Part shown: in pieces, positions 17,173 to 26,355 of the stretch
How the letters are laid out: every line of letters begins with the position of its first letter
How positions within the stretch are numbered: position 1 is the first letter of the stretch
Origin: an uncultured Methanobrevibacter sp.
GTDB taxonomy: Archaea > Methanobacteriota > Methanobacteria > Methanobacteriales > Methanobacteriaceae
NCBI RefSeq assembly: GCF_900314615.1
Contig: NZ_OMWA01000003.1
Coordinates: forward strand, 38,723 to 102,722
DNA: 64,000 nt
Direction of reading: 5' to 3'
Program-made: the position numbers and the translations under genes
Notes under the pieces: model-generated
The model's input: only the letters and a program-made list of their open reading frames with translations
The model's database searches: none
What the model was told of the DNA's origin: nothing

Positions 17173-19011
17173 ATGGGTAGTAAAGATATAGGCAATATTA
17201 TCGAGATAATGAAAAATGATTTCAAATCAGTATTTTCAAACCCTATTGTAACCCTTGTTTTAATTGGAATAATTATTCTCCCATCCCTTTATGCTCTTTT
17301 AAACATACAGGCATGTTGGGACCCTTATGGAAATACGGGAAACGTGGAATTTGCAATTGCCAATTTGGACAATGGTTCATCTTTTGAGGGTGCGAACATA
17401 AATGTTGGAAATGAACTTGTTAAAGATTTGAAGAAGAATGACAAATTCAAATGGACATTTGTCACAGAAGACGAACTGCGAGATGGAGTGCATAGCGGGC
17501 GGTATTATGCAGGCATAGTAATACCCAAAAATTTGACGGAAAACGTTGTTTCGATTGCAGGAGATGACCCGAAACAGGCAGAATTGGAATATGTCGTAAA
17601 TGTTAAATCCAACCCTGTAGCTACCAAATTGACAGATACCGGTGCAAATACTGTTTATACAACACTTAACGCAAAAATTATCCAAATTATTAACCTTGCA
17701 GCATATGGAAAACTTGGAGAATTACAGGAAGGTCTTGCAGCGGGTGCAGGCCAATTGGCCAGTGGTGGAGGCCAACTTCAAGCTGGTGCTGCGCAGGTTT
17801 CATCAGGTGCAAGTCAGGTTTCATCAGGAGTTAGCCAGGTTCAGGATGGAGCCAGTCAAGTTAAAGACGGTGCAAGCCAAGTACAACAGGGAAAAAGTGC
17901 AGTTCAGCAAGGTGCAAGCCAAGTAAAACAAGGTTCCAGTGCAGTTCAGCAAGGTGCAAGCCAAGTTCAAAAAGGTTCTGAAGAATTAGACTCAGCGGTA
18001 GATCCATCATTAATTCCAGACGGACCTGTAAAAGAATATATTGACAGCAGTTCTGAACTTGCAAAGGGAAGCGGTAAAGTAGCTGATGGGTCAAGTCAAG
18101 TTGCACAAGGTGCCAGTGATGTAGCAGACGGTTCATCACAATTAGCTGATGGGTCAAGCAAAGTTGCTGGAGGAGCCAGTGCTCTGGCAGACGGTTCAGT
18201 GCAATTAGCTGAAGGTTCATTAAGTCTTGCAGCAGGTGCGGAATTACTTGGAAACTCAGCTGCACAAGCATTATTTACCGCTGCAGGTTCACTTGGAGCA
18301 ACTGCAAACCAGCTTTCTGCAATTACAGGTATCAACGAAACACTTCTTGGAGATTACTTCTTCTCACCAGTTAAACTAGACAGAAATGAAGTATTTTCAG
18401 TACCTGACTACGGATCCAATGTAGCACCATTTTATATTGTATTATCCATGTGGGTCGGTGCTTTAATTACATGTGTGATGATGGAACCTAAATCAAGCAT
18501 AGGAACCAAATATTCCCCATTTGAAATGTATTCAGGTAAACTGTTAATTTATATAGTTATGAGCATTTTGCAGGCTTGTGTGACAATTATTGGAGCACAT
18601 CTGCTAGGAGTTTATATAGACAATTATCCATTGTTTATATTTTCATCAATACTAGTATCGGCAGTGTTCATGATTCTGATATATTCGGTGATTTCGGCTA
18701 TTGGAACTGTTGGAAAAGGTGCTATAGTAGTTCTTTTAGTTCTTCAAATTTCTGCAACAGGAGGAATATATCCAATAGAGATCATGCATAAATTTTTCCA
18801 AACATTATACCCATATATGCCAATGACTTATGCAATTAAACTGATACGGGAAGCACAGTTAGGTGTTGTCTGGTCAAATTACTGGCCGGCATTAGCTATT
18901 CTTTTAGCTATCGGAATACTGACAGTTATTGTTGCAATTGCAATTAAGGAAAAAGCGGATAAAAACTCCAAATACTTTGAGGAAAAATTGGAGGAAAGCG
19001 GATTATTTTAG
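17173..19011 (+). CDS. YhgE/Pip family membrane protein with heptad repeats
   Basis: A 612-residue protein: one N-terminal transmembrane helix (residues about 24-42), an extracellular domain starting NIQACWDPYGNTGNVEFAIAN, then about 23 tandem seven-residue repeats of the form G-A/S-x-x-V/L-x-x in two arrays (residues about 195-270 and 298-358), and a C-terminal ABC-2-type permease domain of about five helices. This is the YhgE/Pip (phage infection protein) architecture, related to ABC-2 and ESX-like export components. The repeats suggest an elongated extracellular stalk. No ATPase gene is adjacent, so it may act alone or as a surface receptor or exporter. Confidence 0.88.
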   Translation: MGSKDIGNIIEIMKNDFKSVFSNPIVTLVLIGIIILPSLYALLNIQACWDPYGNTGNVEFAIANLDNGSSFEGANINVGNELVKDLKKNDKFKWTFVTEDELRDGVHSGRYYAGIVIPKNLTENVVSIAGDDPKQAELEYVVNVKSNPVATKLTDTGANTVYTTLNAKIIQIINLAAYGKLGELQEGLAAGAGQLASGGGQLQAGAAQVSSGASQVSSGVSQVQDGASQVKDGASQVQQGKSAVQQGASQVKQGSSAVQQGASQVQKGSEELDSAVDPSLIPDGPVKEYIDSSSELAKGSGKVADGSSQVAQGASDVADGSSQLADGSSKVAGGASALADGSVQLAEGSLSLAAGAELLGNSAAQALFTAAGSLGATANQLSAITGINETLLGDYFFSPVKLDRNEVFSVPDYGSNVAPFYIVLSMWVGALITCVMMEPKSSIGTKYSPFEMYSGKLLIYIVMSILQACVTIIGAHLLGVYIDNYPLFIFSSILVSAVFMILIYSVISAIGTVGKGAIVVLLVLQISATGGIYPIEIMHKFFQTLYPYMPMTYAIKLIREAQLGVVWSNYWPALAILLAIGILTVIVAIAIKEKADKNSKYFEEKLEESGLF

Positions 19012-19040
19012 AAGTTATCTATTAACTTCTAATTATTTTT
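19008..19040 (+). terminator. Hairpin terminator after the YhgE/Pip gene
   Basis: A perfect 9-bp stem (19008-19016 with 19022-19030, loop of five) begins at the stop codon and is followed by ATTATTTTTT. Confidence 0.65.
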
Positions 19041-19065
19041 TAAAGAAAACACAGAGTTGAATAAA

Positions 19066-20562
19066 ATGAAAAAAAAGTTATTGTTTATTTTATTAGTTAC
19101 CTGCATATTATTTAGTGTTTCAGGCGTTTTTGCTAGTGACATTAATGAAACTGCAATAGCTAATGATGAAAGTGACATGAACAATTTAGAAGCAATCAGT
19201 AACGATGAAAATCAACTTTTAGGAGATACCAAAGATTTAGCAGCCGATGCAGATAACGGAACATTCACTGCACTGCAATTGAAAATCAATGCTGCTAAAG
19301 AAGGAAGTGAAATAAATTTAACAAGAGATTACAAATATAACGATGATTTTAAACTTACTACTGGAGTTTTCATCAATAAAGACATAACAATCAACGGTAA
19401 TGGCCATGTCATTGACGCAATGGGCAAATCAAGAATTTTTACTATCAACTATGGAAGCGGATTATCATTTTACAAAGTTACATTGAAAAATATCACATTT
19501 AAAAACGGTAACGCCAAAATTTATGGTGGTGCAATATTAAACTTTGCAGATTTAACAATAGATAACTGTTATTTCACAAACAATAATGCAGGTACCGCCG
19601 GAGGAGCTGTAAATTCCTTAGGAGCATTAACTTTAAAAAATTCAAAATTCAATAAGAATTCTGCGGGAGGAGATGCTGGAGCGGTTTTCTCACTAACCCT
19701 TAAAAAAGGCCCACAGTTCTATGCAAATTATTTTGCAGGTAAAAATGCAACTGAAGATGTTAACCTTCTTTTAAGTATTGCATTGCAAGCAGCTCTTGAA
19801 CATGGAAAAGATACCATAACCAACTGTGTATTTACCAACAATATAGCTAACGGCCGTGGTGGAGGAGCAGTTTATGCATTCTCCCATATAGACATCAGTT
19901 CATCTACATTCAATTCAAATAAGGCCGGCGAAAAAGGTGGAGCAGTGTTTGGATGTAAAGATCTCTTTATTAAAAATTCAAAATTTAATAAAAATCAGGT
20001 CACAATGTATGGCGGAGCAGTCTATTTCAAATGCCATGAGCAATCAGGACATTATGAAAACGGAACCTGGGTTTCCAGCATTAAATATTACACAAATTCA
20101 ATTGAAGGTTCCACTTTTGCAAACAATGTTGCAGGTGAAAGAGGAGGAGCAATCTACGGATTCAGAACTTCCGATTCAGATAAAGTTCATTGCGCTAAAG
20201 CTGTGAAATGTACTTTTAGCGACAATAAAGCACCTAAAGGTAAAGATATCTATGGTGGAACAGTTAAAAATTGTGTTTATAAAAATACAAAAATCACCTT
20301 AAAAACAGCGACAGTTAAAAAATCAGCTAAAAAACTAACCTTACAGGCAACACTCAAAAAAGGTTCATCACCACTTAAAGGCAAACAGGTTACTTTCAAA
20401 TTTAATGGAAAAACCTATAAAGCAAAAACCAACTCCAAAGGTATTGCAAAAGTTACCATTAAACAAAGCATCCTGAAAAAGCTTAAAGTAGGAAAAACCA
20501 TCAAATATCAAGCAAAATATAGTAGTTTTATTGCTAAAAAAACTGCAAAAGTTAAAAAGTAG
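19066..20562 (+). CDS. Adhesin-like protein with beta-helix repeats
   Basis: A 498-residue secreted protein. A clear signal peptide (MKKKLLFILLVTCILFSVSG, cleavage near VFAS-DIN) leads to a right-handed parallel beta-helix (residues about 75-410) made of units such as GGAILNFADLTIDNCYFTNN and GGAVYAFSHIDISSSTFNSN, typical of methanogen adhesin-like proteins. The C-terminal 75 residues form a Lys-rich Ig-like domain (KQVTFKFNGKTYKAKTNSKG). No membrane anchor is present, so attachment would be non-covalent. I chose ATG at 19066 over an in-frame TTG at 19057. Confidence 0.88.
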   Translation: MKKKLLFILLVTCILFSVSGVFASDINETAIANDESDMNNLEAISNDENQLLGDTKDLAADADNGTFTALQLKINAAKEGSEINLTRDYKYNDDFKLTTGVFINKDITINGNGHVIDAMGKSRIFTINYGSGLSFYKVTLKNITFKNGNAKIYGGAILNFADLTIDNCYFTNNNAGTAGGAVNSLGALTLKNSKFNKNSAGGDAGAVFSLTLKKGPQFYANYFAGKNATEDVNLLLSIALQAALEHGKDTITNCVFTNNIANGRGGGAVYAFSHIDISSSTFNSNKAGEKGGAVFGCKDLFIKNSKFNKNQVTMYGGAVYFKCHEQSGHYENGTWVSSIKYYTNSIEGSTFANNVAGERGGAIYGFRTSDSDKVHCAKAVKCTFSDNKAPKGKDIYGGTVKNCVYKNTKITLKTATVKKSAKKLTLQATLKKGSSPLKGKQVTFKFNGKTYKAKTNSKGIAKVTIKQSILKKLKVGKTIKYQAKYSSFIAKKTAKVKK

Positions 20563-20592
20563 ATGCGAAAGCATTTACTATTCCTATTTTTT
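20558..20592 (+). terminator. GNRA-loop hairpin terminator after the adhesin
   Basis: GTAGATGC at 20559-20566 and GCATTTAC at 20571-20578 form an 8-bp stem with one G-T pair, capped by a GAAA tetraloop and followed by a T-rich tract. Confidence 0.7.
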
Positions 20593-20719
20593 TAACAAAC
20601 ATTCTATTTTTAATCAATTACCAAATTTTAAAAAAAGATAATATTAATTAAATCTAAAAAGAAAAATAATATTATATCAATACTAAATATACATTTTTTA
20701 GAGAGTCTGGTGATTAACT

Positions 20720-22315
20720 ATGGATAAGGAAACCAAACAACGTTTGGGTGAAATTAGAGCAGCCCTCAAAAAATATGGCTTCGACAAAATTTTAGGTCAA
20801 ACAGCAAAAAATAAAATTCGTCCAAAAGATGATGATGAAGCAGATAACCTTTTATTAAATGATGAAACTCCAGTTAAACTAAGACTGATGCTTCAGGAAT
20901 TAGGAACCACATTCATTAAATTAGGCCAACTGTTAAGTACAAGACCTGATGTTGTCGGTGAAAGAATAGCAAATGAATTAACCAACTTACAGGATGACAA
21001 TCCTGCAATAACATACGAACAAGTCAAAGAAATTGTTGAAAGAGAACTTAACGGCAATATTGATGAACTGTTCGAGGACTTTTCTCATGAACACCTGGCA
21101 ACTGCATCAATCGGCCAGGTCCATGAAGCCAAATTGATAACAGGTGAGCGAGTTGCAGTTAAAATCCAAAAAGAGGGAATTACAGATAAGATTGATCTTG
21201 ACTTAAAGATATTGAAATTTATTGCCAAACGTGCAGACAGATTGAATGAAAATATTAGAAAAATAAACTTACCAGGAATAATGGATGAGTTTGACCGTTC
21301 CATTCACAAAGAAATTGATTACAATAATGAATTCATGAATATGCAACGCATTGAAATGAATTTTATTGACGACCCTAATGTACATATTCCTGCTACATAT
21401 GACAAGTACTGCTCCTCAAAAGTTTTAACAATGGAGTTTATTGATGGTACAAAGTTGAATGATGTCTATGAAAGTACCAGTGATGAATTTGACAAGAAAC
21501 TTTTAGCAAAAACTGTCCTTGATTCATATCTCCAGCAACTGTTCATTGACGGATTTTTCCATGGAGACCCTCATCCGGGCAACATCATGATTTTAGAAGA
21601 TAATGTATTGTGTTATCTTGATTTGGGCATGATGGGATTCTTTGATGAAAAATTCAAACGTGACCTTTCCGAATTAATGCTTCTGTTTGTTGACCAGGAC
21701 GTGGACGGACTTATAAATCAACTGATGTACATGGACATCCTTGATTATGACATTGATACAGCTACTTTAAGAAGAGATTTGAATGACCTGTTTGGAAGAT
21801 ACTTCGGCGTACAGTTAAATCGTTTCGATGGAGTCTTAGAAGCACTGCTTAACCTTATGCAAGAGTATGGAGTTATTCTCCCGAATGAAGTTGTTACAAT
21901 GGCAAGAGGCCTGTCAATGATTGAAGCGACTGCAAACAACCTTGACCCTGAAATTGATGTATTTGCATCACTGAAACCTGTTGCAACCCAAATTGCAAAA
22001 CAGAGACTCAGTCCAAAAAGATATATAAAAAACAAAAAAAGCAGTGCAATCCTTTATGGACACATGATTCAGGCATTGCCAAAGCTTCTTACAAAAACAA
22101 TCCACAAGATTGAAAATGAAGAGCTGCAATTCCGATTTGAAGTAGACATTACCGACAAGGTTTCATTAATTGCATTAATCTCAGCACTTATAATCAGTTC
22201 TTCAGTTGTTTCTTTCGGACCAAGAGTATTTGATATGCCTGTAATCTCATTAATCGGCTATATAATGACATTAATACTAAGTATTATATACATTAGAAAA
22301 TTTGTTTTGAAATAG
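20720..22315 (+). CDS. ABC1/UbiB family atypical kinase
   Basis: A 531-residue protein of the ABC1/UbiB/ADCK family. The KxGQ motif (FIKLGQLLSTRPDVV, residues about 65-80), the Ala-rich ATASIGQVHEAKL loop, VAVKIQKEG with the conserved Lys, FFHGDPHPGNI with the catalytic loop and LDLGMMG in the metal-binding position are all present. The C-terminus has two hydrophobic helices (residues about 475-495 and 505-525). In bacteria and eukaryotes relatives support quinone biosynthesis; methanogens of this order lack ubiquinone, so the role here is unknown. GGTGAT precedes the ATG. Confidence 0.93.
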   Translation: MDKETKQRLGEIRAALKKYGFDKILGQTAKNKIRPKDDDEADNLLLNDETPVKLRLMLQELGTTFIKLGQLLSTRPDVVGERIANELTNLQDDNPAITYEQVKEIVERELNGNIDELFEDFSHEHLATASIGQVHEAKLITGERVAVKIQKEGITDKIDLDLKILKFIAKRADRLNENIRKINLPGIMDEFDRSIHKEIDYNNEFMNMQRIEMNFIDDPNVHIPATYDKYCSSKVLTMEFIDGTKLNDVYESTSDEFDKKLLAKTVLDSYLQQLFIDGFFHGDPHPGNIMILEDNVLCYLDLGMMGFFDEKFKRDLSELMLLFVDQDVDGLINQLMYMDILDYDIDTATLRRDLNDLFGRYFGVQLNRFDGVLEALLNLMQEYGVILPNEVVTMARGLSMIEATANNLDPEIDVFASLKPVATQIAKQRLSPKRYIKNKKSSAILYGHMIQALPKLLTKTIHKIENEELQFRFEVDITDKVSLIALISALIISSSVVSFGPRVFDMPVISLIGYIMTLILSIIYIRKFVLK

Positions 22316-22328
22316 ATTTAAACCTGTG

Positions 22329-22365
22329 AGGAATTATAATTTCCTTAAAATTTATTTTTTTATTA
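22329..22365 (+). terminator. Probable terminator after the UbiB-like gene
   Basis: A short AGGAA/TTCCT stem (22329-22345) is followed by a T-rich tract just after the stop codon. Confidence 0.4.
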
Positions 22366-22497
22366 ATTTTGCACTTTTTTATTAAAATTTTTGAAAAATA
22401 GTATTTTTTTAAACATAATAGTAAGTATAATATATTTGTTAAGATACAAATATTATATTATAATGTTTTATAAGCTTTTGATATTTTTTGGAGGGAA

Positions 22498-23979
22498 ATG
22501 ATGATTAATGTATATGTTTCAAGATTTAACCCTGAAACTGATATGGAACCACATATGGAGTGTTATGAAATAGAACAAACCCCTCATATGAAAGTTCTTG
22601 ACGCATTGCAGGCTATAAACGACAAGTATGATGCAGACATCAGTTTTAGAAGCTCTTGTAGAGCAGGCCAATGCGGGTCTTGTGGAATTTTATTTAAAGG
22701 AAATGGAGCTCTAGCCTGTCAGAAAGAAATAAAGGACGGGGCAATTATCGAACCGCTTAGATTCCCGGTCATTAAAGACCTGATTGTTGACAAATCAAGT
22801 ATTGAGGCCAAAGTCAAAGATTTGGAATTATCCCTTCAATGTGACCATAAATGTGATGAACTTGATACAAGCATCACAAAGGCAGATTCTCAAGAAACCA
22901 AAAAGGTCAGAAGCTGTATTGAATGTTACTCATGTTATTCAACATGCCCTGTTGTAAATATCGCAACAGAAGAATTTGGCGGACCATACCTGATGAGATA
23001 TGTTCGTAAATTTGAAAGTGACCCTAGAGATAACTTTGATAGACTTAAAGAAGCATTGGATGAAGGTTTATATAAATGTACCAGCTGCGGAAAATGTCTT
23101 TCAGTATGTCCTAAAAACATCAACACCTTTGGAGATGCAATAGAAAAAATGAGAGCTATTGCTGTTGCCAACGGTTCAGGACCTCTGCCTGAACATGTTG
23201 CATTTAAGGAAAACATCTTAAAAACCGGAAGGTCTATAAAAACCAATGAAACTCCATTTATTGAAGAAGCTGAAAACTATACCGGTTCAAAAGTGGCTTT
23301 CTTTACAGGTTGTATGGTAGACCACAAGTTTCCTGAAACCGGCCATAAGTTAGTAAAAATATTAAAAGAGAATGGAATTGACATTGATGTTCCTGAAGGT
23401 CAGGTGTGCTGCGGTTCACCGCTTTTAAGAACTGGCCAAACTGATATTGTTCAAGACCTTGTTGATAAAAATAAAGAGGTCTTTAAAGATTATGATACTG
23501 TAATTACCATATGTTCCGGCTGTGGAGCAACATTGAAGAATAATCATCCTCAGTTCGGTTCAAAATTAAATGTAATGGACATCAGCGAATTTTTAGTTGA
23601 CAAACTGGACGAATCCAAACTAAAAGAAGTTAATATGACCGTTACATACCATGATCCTTGTCATCTGGGAAGAGGTCAGGGAATTAAAGATGAACCTCGT
23701 GATATTATTGAAAAAATTCCGGGTGTTGAATTTAAAGAAATGAAATATCCGTGCCAATGCTGCGGTGCAGGGGGAGGAATTAAATCCGGAAAACCTGACA
23801 TTGCACTTGATTTATCAAAATCCAAAGCAGAAATGATTAAAGAAACCGGCGCTGATGCCGTTGTTACAATCTGCCCGTTCTGTGAATTGAATCTACAGGA
23901 TGGTTTGAATGCAATTGGAGAAGAGGATATAAAAGCTATGCATCTTCTTGAATTATTAAATAAAGCTTACGATGAATGA
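22498..23979 (+). CDS. tfrB: Thiol:fumarate reductase subunit B
   Basis: A 493-residue iron-sulfur protein. Domains in order: a plant-type [2Fe-2S] ferredoxin (SSCRAGQCGSCG...ALAC, residues about 50-80), two [4Fe-4S] motifs (CIECYSCYSTCP and CTSCGKCLSVCP, residues about 140-205), and two CCG cysteine-rich domains (CCGSP...CSGCGAT and PCHLGRG...PCQCCGAGGG...CPFCE). This order matches TfrB, which oxidises coenzymes M and B to the heterodisulfide while TfrA reduces fumarate to succinate. TfrA is not adjacent in this window. The ribosome binding site GGAGGG is strong; ATG at 22498 is directly followed by a second in-frame ATG. Confidence 0.93.
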   Translation: MMINVYVSRFNPETDMEPHMECYEIEQTPHMKVLDALQAINDKYDADISFRSSCRAGQCGSCGILFKGNGALACQKEIKDGAIIEPLRFPVIKDLIVDKSSIEAKVKDLELSLQCDHKCDELDTSITKADSQETKKVRSCIECYSCYSTCPVVNIATEEFGGPYLMRYVRKFESDPRDNFDRLKEALDEGLYKCTSCGKCLSVCPKNINTFGDAIEKMRAIAVANGSGPLPEHVAFKENILKTGRSIKTNETPFIEEAENYTGSKVAFFTGCMVDHKFPETGHKLVKILKENGIDIDVPEGQVCCGSPLLRTGQTDIVQDLVDKNKEVFKDYDTVITICSGCGATLKNNHPQFGSKLNVMDISEFLVDKLDESKLKEVNMTVTYHDPCHLGRGQGIKDEPRDIIEKIPGVEFKEMKYPCQCCGAGGGIKSGKPDIALDLSKSKAEMIKETGADAVVTICPFCELNLQDGLNAIGEEDIKAMHLLELLNKAYDE

Positions 23980-23993
23980 ATTTATATTAGGAG

Positions 23994-24902
23994 TTGATTA
24001 AAATAGGAGATACCGCTGTCAGTGAAGAAAAAGTAGTTGAAACAGCTGCAATGAATTCACCTGAAGAAAAATCCAAAGAAAAAAGTGAAAAAAAATCAAC
24101 TTCCACAAAAAAAGCAAAATCAAAAACTCAGTCCAGAGGAACTGGTAGAGTCAAACTTGTACGTGAAAAAGAAGACGAGGAAATAAGTCTTTTTAAAGAA
24201 AATATATACATTGTTTTTGTTGAGTGTGAAACCCCCGGAAACATTGGTTTTCTTGCAAGAACCATGGCAAACTTCGGATTGAAAAATTTAGTCCTGATTA
24301 ACCCGCCAACATTAACAAATGAAGCATTCTATCAGGCTACACATGGGAAATACATTGTAGAAAATGCAAAAATCTATAAATCACTTGATGAATTTTATCA
24401 GTCACAAAGAATTGATTTTAAAGTGGGATCAACAGGAATGGCCGGAGGAAGTTATAACCTTTCAAGAATCCCCTTAAGGCCAGAACAGCTTGGAAAATCA
24501 TTGAATGTATCAAATAAGATAGCAATATTATTTGGAAGAGAAGGTGACGGACTTACAAATAAGGAAATCGAAGACTGCGATATTTGCGTGTCCATACCAA
24601 CAGACCCTACATATCCTATCATGAACATTTCACATGCCGCTGCAATAATATTTTATGAACTGTTTAAAAACAGACATGATTTCGGAGTGGTAGACCTTAC
24701 TGAAAGCAATGAAATGGAAAAAGATTATCTTCTAAAAGATATGAATTCACTGATCGATACATTGGACATTCCTGAGCATAAGAAAAGAAACGGTAAAAAA
24801 ACCTTTAGAAATATTATTTCAAGAGCATTTATTACCGGCAGAGAAGCCCATACATTAAAAGGAATTTTAAGAAGATTGAATAATAAAATTGGTGAACAAT
24901 GA
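23994..24902 (+). CDS. SPOUT (TrmH/TrmJ-like) RNA methyltransferase
   Basis: A protein of about 300 residues: a charged, Lys/Ser-rich N-terminal extension (residues 1-60) followed by a SPOUT methyltransferase core. Knot motifs visible are ECETPGNIGFLARTMANFGL, ILFGREGDGLTNKEIEDCD and PTYPIMNISHAAAIIFYELF. It probably 2'-O-methylates tRNA, as TrmJ does. The start is uncertain: the first canonical codon in frame is TTG at 23994, directly after AGGAG, while the first in-frame ATG is at 24051 without a ribosome binding site. It lies 14 bp after tfrB and overlaps the next gene by four bases. Confidence 0.87.
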   Translation: MIKIGDTAVSEEKVVETAAMNSPEEKSKEKSEKKSTSTKKAKSKTQSRGTGRVKLVREKEDEEISLFKENIYIVFVECETPGNIGFLARTMANFGLKNLVLINPPTLTNEAFYQATHGKYIVENAKIYKSLDEFYQSQRIDFKVGSTGMAGGSYNLSRIPLRPEQLGKSLNVSNKIAILFGREGDGLTNKEIEDCDICVSIPTDPTYPIMNISHAAAIIFYELFKNRHDFGVVDLTESNEMEKDYLLKDMNSLIDTLDIPEHKKRNGKKTFRNIISRAFITGREAHTLKGILRRLNNKIGEQ

Positions 24903-25729
24903 GGCGACCTAGATTTGCAGACATAAGTATATTTACCCTAAAATATATCTTCAATTGGAGATTTTGGATAGCGGAAATAACTAAAAAATCAAAAATATAT
25001 AGAAAAGTAATTGATAAAATGCTTTTCGAAGAGGATGAAATCGTTATTGTGCCAAATACGATTAATATTAATAAAAAGATAGAATCAGAAGGCTCAGAGT
25101 TCTTGCCTACTCAGATTATCAAAGAAGTCATCAAAAGATGTGACGATATTGTTATTATGAACAGCTGTCTTTGCAGATCATCAAACAACTGTCAGGATTA
25201 CCCTCATGACATCGGATGCATTTTCCTCGGCCCTACAACCAGAAAAATTCCAGAACACATCGGTAAAAAAGCAACTGTTGAAGAAGCACTTGCCCATGTT
25301 GACCTTGCCGATGCAGCAGGCCTAAGCCATATTATAGGAAGAAATAAAATAGATTCAGTCTGGATGAATATAAGGCCTAGAAAAGGACTTCTAACAATTT
25401 GCCACTGCTGTCCGTGCTGCTGTCTTTGGAAAGTTTATCCAAACCTTGATGACTCAATCAGCGACAAACTGGAAAAACTGGACGGTGTTACAGTCAAGCT
25501 TCATGAGGACAAGTGTAAAATGTGTAAGAAATGTCTTGATGAAGTCTGCATGTTTAAGGCAATCAGTTTAAAAGACAATAAGATATCTATTGATTTTGAC
25601 AATTGCAAAGGTTGCGGATTATGCGTAAATACATGTAAATTCAATGCAATTACAATTGATTACACTGACAAGACTATTGATAATGTTGTCAACAGAATTG
25701 ACACTCTTTTAGAGATAAGAGATTTTTAA
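24899..25729 (+). CDS. Cysteine-rich 4Fe-4S ferredoxin-type protein
   Basis: A 276-residue protein. The N-terminal 75 residues hold no motif. A Cys-rich segment follows (NSCLCRSSNNCQDYPHDIGC, then CHCCPCCC at about residues 168-175), and two C-terminal [4Fe-4S] motifs (CKMCKKCLDEVC and CKGCGLCVNTC). The form fits an electron-transfer or metal-sensing protein of methanogens; no partner enzyme is known to me. It starts within the methyltransferase stop codon (ATGA overlap), so the two are translationally coupled. Confidence 0.8.
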   Translation: MRRPRFADISIFTLKYIFNWRFWIAEITKKSKIYRKVIDKMLFEEDEIVIVPNTININKKIESEGSEFLPTQIIKEVIKRCDDIVIMNSCLCRSSNNCQDYPHDIGCIFLGPTTRKIPEHIGKKATVEEALAHVDLADAAGLSHIIGRNKIDSVWMNIRPRKGLLTICHCCPCCCLWKVYPNLDDSISDKLEKLDGVTVKLHEDKCKMCKKCLDEVCMFKAISLKDNKISIDFDNCKGCGLCVNTCKFNAITIDYTDKTIDNVVNRIDTLLEIRDF

Positions 25730-25755
25730 TTTTATAAACTTACTTGTGTGAAAAA

Positions 25756-26340
25756 ATGGCGATTTTAAGCGATAAAGATATAAAGAAATATTTAGAAGAA
25801 GGTAAACTTGAAATTGAACCTATTCTAGATGAAAAACAAATACAGCCATCTTCAGTCGATATGAGATTAGGAGATGAATTTAAAGTATTTAAAGTTATAA
25901 GAAAACCTTATATTGATCCTAAAGATGAAGAAGACATTTCATCTTATATGGAATCAACAACCGTTGATAAAGGTGAAGCTTTTATAATTCACCCTAATGA
26001 ATTCGCCCTGGCAACTACATTGGAATACGTTAAAATTCCTGATGACCTGGTTGCAAGAGTTGAAGGCCGTTCAAGTATGGGGAGATTAGGAGTAACAATG
26101 CACGTTACTGCAGGATTTATCGACCCTGGTTTTGAAGGCAGAATAACATTAGAAATATCCAACATCGGCGCAATGCCTGTAGCACTCTATCCCGGCCAGA
26201 GAGTCTGTCAGATTGTTTTTGAAACAATGACATCCCCATCCGAAATACCATATGGACACCCGGATAGAAAAAGTAAGTATATGGGTCAAACTCGCCCTGA
26301 AAGCAGTAGAGTTAAATTAGATTACGAATTAGAAAAATAA
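25756..26340 (+). CDS. dcd: dCTP deaminase (probably also dUTPase)
   Basis: A 194-residue protein of the dCTP deaminase/dUTPase fold. ILSDKDIKKYLEEGKLEIEP, IQPSSVDMRLGDEF, RVEGRSSMGRLGVTMHVTAGFIDPGFEGRITLEISN and YPGQRVCQIVF are the family motifs. The RSSMGR and ITLEI segments carry the nucleotide-binding and catalytic residues. Methanogen homologues of this length convert dCTP directly to dUMP, which is the likely reaction here. I chose ATG at 25756; an in-frame TTG at 25744 adds four residues. Confidence 0.93.
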   Translation: MAILSDKDIKKYLEEGKLEIEPILDEKQIQPSSVDMRLGDEFKVFKVIRKPYIDPKDEEDISSYMESTTVDKGEAFIIHPNEFALATTLEYVKIPDDLVARVEGRSSMGRLGVTMHVTAGFIDPGFEGRITLEISNIGAMPVALYPGQRVCQIVFETMTSPSEIPYGHPDRKSKYMGQTRPESSRVKLDYELEK

Positions 26341-26355
26341 CTGGAGATAATATTT

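Noticed and set aside
17752..18240. Repeat array considered as a CRISPR
   Set aside because: Repeats are in-frame 21-base units without spacers inside a coding gene.
17861..18335. Long antisense open frames across the heptad-repeat region of the YhgE/Pip gene
   Set aside because: They mirror the repeats of the real gene and have no start signals.
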